6,776 nucleotides of DNA from Flavobacterium limnophilum (GTDB taxonomy: Bacteria > Bacteroidota > Bacteroidia > Flavobacteriales > Flavobacteriaceae), in assembly GCF_027111315.2 (NCBI RefSeq), contig NZ_CP114290.2, forward strand, positions 1-6,776, given 5' to 3'. The notes under the pieces are model-generated. The model saw nothing but the letters and a program-made list of their open reading frames with translations. It searched no databases and was not told the origin of the DNA. Position numbers and translations under genes: made by a program. Positions 1 through 6,776 of this stretch are shown in pieces; positions within the stretch are counted from its first letter, which is position 1, and each line of letters opens with the position of its first letter.

Positions 1-39
1 TCGTCTGAATCCATCAATAGCACAAGGATTTAAAAAAAG

Positions 40-71
40 TTTGCGAGAAATAAAAAAGAGTGTTACATTTG
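40..71 (+). promoter_or_regulatory. rrn promoter P1 (Bacteroidota type)
   Basis: The distal of two tandem rRNA promoters. A -33 element TTTG (40-43) is followed after 20 bases by the -7 element TACATTTG (64-71). This fits the Bacteroidota housekeeping consensus TTTG, 17-23 bases, TAnnTTTG, used by the primary sigma factor of this phylum. Transcription should begin a few bases after 71, near CACTCCCCGCTAA. A-rich sequence precedes the -33 box. The downstream initial sequence resembles that of P2, which supports the call. The start site is inferred. Confidence 0.7.
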
Positions 72-167
72 CACTCCCCGCTAAATGAACAATGTTCCTT
101 GAAAAATTGACAAGAAAATTAAGAAGAAAAGGAAAAAAATATTTTTCTAAAAAACTTCACAAAAAGC

Positions 168-200
168 TTGTCAGAAAGAAAAGACTCTTTGTTACTTTTG
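168..200 (+). promoter_or_regulatory. rrn promoter P2 (Bacteroidota type)
   Basis: The proximal tandem promoter. The -7 element TACTTTTG (193-200) matches TAnnTTTG exactly. The best -33 element is TTG (168-170), 22 bases upstream, near the long end of the accepted spacing. The initial transcribed sequence CACCCGCTAA (201-210) echoes CACTCCCCGCTAA after P1. Such a shared start region would place both promoters under the same initiation control, for example by nucleotide or ppGpp level, but that is inference. A very A-rich tract (about 113-166) lies just upstream and could act as an upstream element. Confidence 0.65.
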
Positions 201-245
201 CACCCGCTAATCGAGAGACTGACATCTAAAAAAAAAGAAAGACAC

Positions 246-271
246 GTTCCTGCAGACATATTGAATTGACA
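246..271 (+). promoter_or_regulatory. Leader copy of a motif shared with the 16S-23S spacer
   Basis: The leader reads GTTCCTGCAGACATATTGA (246-264) followed by ATTGACA. The spacer just before 23S reads GTTCATTGACATATTGA (2369-2385). They share GTTC and GACATATTGA; the leader copy has two extra bases between them. A similar element placed before both large rRNAs suggests a role in antitermination or in precursor processing, but no function is established here. Confidence 0.5.
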
Positions 272-301
272 GCCGTCCCGATTTATCGGGACAATAATAA
301 A

Positions 302-316
302 GAGAGTAAGAGAATC
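302..316 (+). other. 5' arm of the 16S processing stem
   Basis: GAGAGTAAGAGAATC (302-316) is complementary to GATTCAATTACTCTC (2001-2015) downstream of 16S: 8 pairs, a 2-base mismatch, then 5 pairs. Together they enclose the 16S and would form the double-stranded stalk normally cut by RNase III in the rRNA precursor. The pairing is seen directly; the enzyme is inferred from general rRNA processing. Confidence 0.6.
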
Positions 317-385
317 GGAAGATTCGGAAAACCACTAGAATTTGAGTCGAATAAGTAATAGCTTAATTTATTATTCAAACAATAT

Positions 386-1923
<1,538 letters not shown>

Positions 1924-1929
1924 CGTGGG

Positions 1930-1961
1930 CCTAAATGTTAGTTGCTTGCAACACTTTTAGG
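1930..1961 (+). other. Hairpin just after 16S
   Basis: CCTAAA (1930-1935) pairs with TTTAGG (1956-1961), and inside it GTTGC (1941-1945) pairs with GCAAC (1948-1952). The result is a bulged hairpin beginning seven bases after the 16S end. It has no T-run, so termination is unlikely. It probably belongs to precursor folding and 16S 3'-end maturation. Confidence 0.5.
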
Positions 1962-2000
1962 AAAAGAAGACGAAAAATATTATTGGAAAGTAAATCGAAA

Positions 2001-2015
2001 GATTCAATTACTCTC
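2001..2015 (+). other. 3' arm of the 16S processing stem
   Basis: GATTCAATTACTCTC pairs with 302-316 in the leader (13 of 15 positions). The bases just upstream can instead form a local hairpin, AATC (1993-1996), loop GAAA, GATT (2001-2004), which competes with the long-range pairing for the GATT bases. The leader arm has the same option with its own GGAA-capped hairpin. Confidence 0.6.
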
Positions 2016-2074
2016 GCTGTTAGTTCAAATAATACATATAAAACCCGACAAAGGTTTTGTTTTTAAGAAAAGAG

Positions 2075-2148
2075 TGTCTCGTAGCTCAGCTGGTTAGAGT
2101 ACTACACTGATAATGTAGGGGTCGACAGTCTGAGTCTGTCCGGAGACA
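2075..2148 (+). tRNA. ileT: tRNA-Ile(GAT), degenerate
   Basis: Isoleucine tRNA in the usual place between 16S and 23S, cut from the rRNA precursor. The anticodon stem CTACA/TGTAG closes the loop CTGATAA with anticodon GAT (2109-2111). The D-arm GCTC (2084-2087) pairs with GAGT (2097-2100), leaving a G-T wobble where GAGC is usual, and the D-loop keeps GG. The T-stem GACAG/CTGTC (2124-2128/2136-2140) is perfect, but its loop reads TCTGAGT instead of TTCGAGT, so T55 and C56 are swapped and the contact with the D-loop should be lost. The acceptor TGTCTC pairs with GAGACA (2143-2148) only if one G on the 3' side is bulged. CCA is not encoded. A scanner may score it as a pseudo-tRNA. The symbol follows E. 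coli usage. Confidence 0.8.
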
Positions 2149-2168
2149 AACTATTTTTAGACTTAAAG

Positions 2169-2189
2169 ATTCTGAAATAAATTCAGAAT
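2169..2189 (+). other. Hairpin between the two spacer tRNAs
   Basis: ATTCTGAA (2169-2176) and TTCAGAAT (2182-2189) form a perfect 8-bp stem with a 5-base loop. An A-run follows, not a T-run, so it is not a terminator in this direction. It lies 20 bases after tRNA-Ile and could guide 3' trimming of the tRNA. Confidence 0.5.
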
Positions 2190-2230
2190 AAAAGGAAATT
2201 TTAGAGGTTGGAGGGAAGCCGTTTTAAGTA

Positions 2231-2254
2231 CCGTTAACTGAAAACCGTTAACTG
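2231..2254 (+). repeat. Short direct repeat in the spacer
   Basis: The 10-base unit CCGTTAACTG occurs at 2231-2240 and 2245-2254, separated by AAAA. It lies 12 bases upstream of tRNA-Ala. Each unit contains the palindrome GTTAAC. It may be slippage or a small duplication; no function is evident. Confidence 0.6.
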
Positions 2255-2266
2255 CCACTGAAAAAT

Positions 2267-2340
2267 GGGGGATTAGCTCAGCTGGCTAGAGCGCCTGCCT
2301 TGCACGCAGGAGGTCAACGGTCTGACTCTTTTATTCTCCA
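2267..2340 (+). tRNA. alaT: tRNA-Ala(TGC), degenerate T-arm
   Basis: Alanine tRNA, the second spacer tRNA of the operon. The acceptor GGGGGAT (2267-2273) pairs along its length with ATTCTCC (2333-2339), including two G-T pairs. The D-arm GCTC/GAGC is intact and the D-loop keeps GG. The anticodon stem CCTGC/GCAGG closes the loop CTTGCAC with anticodon TGC (2301-2303). The T-stem is damaged: AACGG (2316-2320) faces CTTTT (2328-2332), giving one C-T mismatch and one wobble where CCGTT is expected. The T-loop reads TCTGACT instead of TTCGACT, the same position 55-56 swap as in the neighbouring tRNA-Ile. The discriminator A is at 2340 and is followed by CA, so CCA is not fully encoded. The symbol follows E. 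coli usage. Confidence 0.85.
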
Positions 2341-2368
2341 CAGATGCTGAATCAAGTTCGGGAAAAAA

Positions 2369-2385
2369 GTTCATTGACATATTGA
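2369..2385 (+). promoter_or_regulatory. Spacer copy of the leader motif, before 23S
   Basis: GTTCATTGACATATTGA lies about 87 bases before 23S and matches the leader element at 246-264. From memory this spacer form is the better conserved one in flavobacterial operons, so the leader copy appears altered. Antitermination or processing is a reasonable guess, not shown by the sequence. Confidence 0.5.
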
Positions 2386-2450
2386 GATAAGAAATAATAA
2401 AAAGTAGAAAGCAGAAATTCGACCCTATTAGGAAATCGAAACAAAAACGG

Positions 2451-2468
2451 TCATAATTAAATTTATGA
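2451..2468 (+). other. Hairpin just before 23S
   Basis: TCATAA (2451-2456) pairs with TTATGA (2463-2468) around a 6-base AT loop, three bases before the predicted 23S end stem. It is probably part of the precursor fold near the 23S 5' cut. Confidence 0.4.
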
Positions 2469-2471
2469 TTG

Positions 2472-5372
<2,901 letters not shown>

Positions 5373-5507
5373 CTCCTCCCAGCCCCGATCCGAATGAGGG
5401 GGAAGGGAAGAAACTTTCTAATACTTTTTATATTCTTTATCTCAGTATGTCAAGATATTGTGTAATGTTGTTCCGATTGAGTCGGAATACCCATTGCAAA
5501 ACGACCT
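5373..5507 (+). other. 23S-5S spacer
   Basis: Transcribed spacer with no tRNA or coding gene. Pyrimidine-rich CTCCTCCC (5373-5380) partly pairs with purine-rich GGGGGAAGGGAAG (5398-5410), which probably extends the 23S end stalk. A clear 6-bp hairpin TTCCGA/TCGGAA with a 5-base loop lies at 5471-5487, 20 bases before 5S. The middle is AT-rich and I see no other signal there. Confidence 0.6.
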
Positions 5508-5616
5508 TAAGGTGGTTATTGCGGCGGGGCTCACCTCTTCCCATCCCGAACAGAGTAGTTAAGCCCGCCTGCGCAGATGGTACTGCAGTTATGTGGGAGA
5601 GTATGTCGTCGCCTTT
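5508..5616 (+). rRNA. rrf: 5S ribosomal RNA
   Basis: 5S rRNA of the 50S central protuberance. It runs from about TAAGGTGGTTATTGCGG through GGGGCTCACCTCTTCCCATC, CCGAACAGAGTAGTTAAGCC and GCGCAGATGGTACTGCAGTT to GTCGTCGCCTTT. The length, about 109 bases, is normal for Bacteroidota. The 5' GGTGGT and 3' GTCGTCGCC form the closing stem, partly through G-T pairs. Unlike the 16S and the tRNAs, I see no broken conserved position here. It is the last gene of the operon; the first terminator starts five bases after it. Confidence 0.9.
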
Positions 5617-5620
5617 CTTT

Positions 5621-5653
5621 AAAAACCCTGTTTCTAACGAAACAGGGTTTTTT
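5621..5653 (+). terminator. rrn intrinsic terminator, copy 1
   Basis: A perfect 14-bp stem (left arm 5621-5634, AAAAACCCTGTTTC; loop TAAC; right arm 5639-5652) ends in a run of six T. The left arm starts with five A, so the element can act on either strand. It lies directly after 5S and ends the rRNA transcript. Confidence 0.9.
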
Positions 5654-5660
5654 GGTTTAT

Positions 5661-5730
5661 AGGTACGCCGTGTTCGCCTAGCGGCTCGGTTCGTCGCCTT
5701 TGCTTCGCCAGTTCGGCTAAAGCCTCGGGT
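5661..5730. repeat. GC-rich insert between the two terminators
   Basis: These 70 bases are about 63% G+C (44 of 70), against strongly AT-rich flanks. They contain repeated TTCGCC (5673-5678, 5705-5710), CGTCGCC and a small inverted pair GGCT/AGCC (5715-5724). No open frame or tRNA is visible. They resemble small intergenic GC-rich repeats (REP-like) known in many genomes, but I do not recognise this one. Confidence 0.4.
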
Positions 5731-5736
5731 CTTTTG

Positions 5737-5769
5737 AAAAACCCTGTTTCTAACGAAACAGGGTTTTTT
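5737..5769 (+). terminator. rrn intrinsic terminator, copy 2
   Basis: Identical to copy 1: a 14-bp stem (5737-5750 with 5755-5768), loop TAAC and six T. It backs up the first terminator and, being symmetric, could also block antisense reading from the transposase side into the operon. Confidence 0.9.
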
Positions 5770-5800
5770 GGTTTAAAAAGGTTTTTAAGATTTTTATCAA

Positions 5801-6776
5801 ATTTTTCATCAACCCAAAGAATATTATTACAGATCGGAGCATTCTAGGTTGTATGATTTAATAGTTCCAAAAGGAAATATTTTGAGAAAAATCAACGGTT
5901 TAATCGATTTTTCTTTCATTTATGATGAGTTAACAAATACTGCGCCACTAATGGTTGTATGGTGGAAAGTCCTGTTCGTATGTTCAAGTATTTTCTTCTT
6001 AAAACAATTTACACCGTTTCTGATGTTGTAGAGTGCTCCCTATATGATATGTTCTTTAAATATTTCTTGGATATTACTCCTGAAGATGGCGTTATCAATT
6101 TGAGTTCGTTGACAAAATTCAGAAAACTACGTTTGAAAGACACCGATTTGTTGAACTTATTGATAAATAAAACGGTGACCATAGTTATCGAAAAAGGCAT
6201 CATTCGTTCGAAGTCTATCATCGTTGATGCTACTCATACTTTATTAAGATCCAATCCGTTTTTAGCCATAGACGTATTGCGGGAACGGTTCAAGCTACTT
6301 CGAAAAACGATATATACCTTCGATGAGCAATTCAAAGAACGTATGTCTCAAAAGAATACCGACAATGATTTAGAAAAGGAGTTGGCTTATTGCAAAGAGC
6401 TAGAAACACGCATAGAAAAAGAGCCTTCAATAAGTTCAATCCCTGCTGTGAAAGAATAATTAAACCTTTTAAAAGAAACCGTAGATGATACTCAAGAAAA
6501 TTTTATACTATCGAAAGATTCCGATGCAAAAACAGGTCGTAAACCTGCCGATAGTTCCTTTTTTGGATACAAAACTGATTTAACTATGACTGAAGAGTGC
6601 ATCATTACTGCCGCTGTGATTACATCGGGAGAAAAAGGAGATGGTCCAGAACTACCTAAACTTTTAGAGATTAGTCGAGAAAACGGAATTGATGTAGAAG
6701 CCGTTATTGGTGATGGGGCTTATTCTGGAAAAGAAAACCTTAAAATAGCCAGTGAACAAAACATTAAAGTAGTAGC
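5801..6776 (+). pseudogene. IS1182-like transposase, frameshifted, stopped and cut by the window edge
   Basis: A DDE transposase of an insertion sequence, which would cut and join DNA at the element ends. Reading begins with LYDLIVPKGNILRKI and IDFSFIYDEL (frame of 5849), then must shift near 5930-5935 to continue as NKYCATNGC, VRMFKYFLLKT and SSLTKFRKLRLKD. This is the N-terminal helical domain typical of IS1182-like transposases. The first catalytic Asp is in SIIVDATHT (codon 6226-6228), the second in VIGDGAYSG (codon 6712-6714); the final Glu lies outside the window. An in-frame TAA (6457-6459) splits VKE and LNLLKETVDD, where I expect a lysine or similar codon. No in-frame ATG precedes; ATT at 5801, before FHQPKEYYY, sits where a start is expected. 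Conserved residues also look replaced, for example VECSLYDMFFKYF where VERSRYDMSFKYF is usual. It is not functional as written. The frameshift and stop could be real decay or sequence error. Confidence 0.85.

Larger units (their letters stand above)
201..385 (+). other. 16S rRNA leader (transcribed spacer)
   Basis: Transcribed leader between P2 and mature 16S, with no coding gene. It holds four recognisable pieces. A motif at 246-271 is related to the 16S-23S spacer. A 7-bp hairpin with a 4-base loop lies at 275-292 (GTCCCGA, TTTA, TCGGGAC) without a following T-run, so it is not a terminator. A 5-bp hairpin closed by a GGAA loop lies at 312-325. The segment 302-316 pairs with the 16S-23S spacer. 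The rest, to 385, is AT-rich and I see no further signal in it. Confidence 0.75.
5621..5775 (+). repeat. 39-bp direct repeat carrying the terminator
   Basis: The 39 bases at 5621-5659 recur exactly at 5737-5775, 116 bases apart. Each copy holds the whole terminator plus the tail GGTTTA. The 3' end of the 5S, TCGTCGCCTTT (5606-5616), also recurs at 5691-5701. This suggests that a unit of 5S end plus terminator was duplicated and the second copy then interrupted. Confidence 0.85.

Noticed and set aside
1..33. Possible C-terminal end of an upstream gene (SSESINSTRI then TAA)
   Set aside because: Ten codons are too few to support a gene, and no family can be recognised.
107..146. TTGACA with a later TATTTT as a sigma70-type promoter
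   Set aside because: The spacing of more than 25 bases is too long, and Bacteroidota use a different promoter consensus, which P1 and P2 fit.
275..292. Leader hairpin as an attenuator or terminator
   Set aside because: The 7-bp stem is followed by AATAATAA, not a T-run.
5621..5775. CRISPR-like repeat pair
   Set aside because: There are only two copies, each is an intrinsic terminator with a T-run, and the spacer between them is 77 bases with no further units.
5924..5945. Programmed ribosomal frameshift in the transposase
   Set aside because: The junction GAGTTAACAAATAC has no typical slippery heptamer or A-run, IS1182-type transposases are normally a single frame, and a second disabling stop lies downstream.
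6009..6221. 70-codon antisense frame inside the transposase
   Set aside because: It is on the strand opposite a clear, family-matching transposase and shows no features of its own.

Overview
The window is a complete ribosomal RNA operon read on the + strand, followed by the start of a broken insertion-sequence transposase. The rRNA signatures point to the Bacteroidota, most likely class Flavobacteriia (Flavobacteriaceae or a close relative). The evidence is the 16S segments reading TATGCAATCTACCTTTTGCA, TAGTGTAGCGGTGAAATGCT and ACTAGCTGTTGGGCGCAAG, the flavobacterial 23S, and two promoters of the Bacteroidota type (TTTG or TTG, then TAnnTTTG). I cannot assign a genus.

Layout: 1-385 is an AT-rich leader with tandem promoters P1 (about 40-71) and P2 (about 168-200), a motif shared with the 16S-23S spacer, and the 5' arm of the 16S processing stem. 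Then come 16S rRNA (about 386-1923), tRNA-Ile(GAT) (2075-2148), tRNA-Ala(TGC) (2267-2340), 23S rRNA (about 2472-5372) and 5S rRNA (about 5508-5616). Two identical intrinsic terminators follow (5621-5653 and 5737-5769), separated by a short GC-rich insert. From about 5801 to the window edge lies an IS1182-like transposase pseudogene with one frameshift and one in-frame stop. The operon is the classic order 16S-Ile-Ala-23S-5S, transcribed as one precursor, folded into processing stems and cut into mature RNAs. The transposase is an unrelated neighbour.

The main oddity is that this operon does not look functional as written. The 16S departs from near-universal sequence at more than ten places. 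These include the decoding-site adenines equivalent to E. coli A1492/A1493, the anti-Shine-Dalgarno sequence (CCTTC in place of CCTCC) and the 338-357 primer region. Both tRNAs carry the same swap of T-loop positions 55-56 (TTCGA read as TCTGA). The 23S is altered at a few conserved domain V sites, while the 5S looks intact. The transposase is also damaged. Two explanations fit: an error-rich (uncorrected long-read or mis-assembled) consensus, or a real rRNA operon decaying as a pseudogene. The sequence alone cannot decide between them. I see no CRISPR array, no intact protein-coding gene and no convincing new multi-gene system. All comparisons with conserved rRNA and transposase sequences are from memory, not from an alignment.
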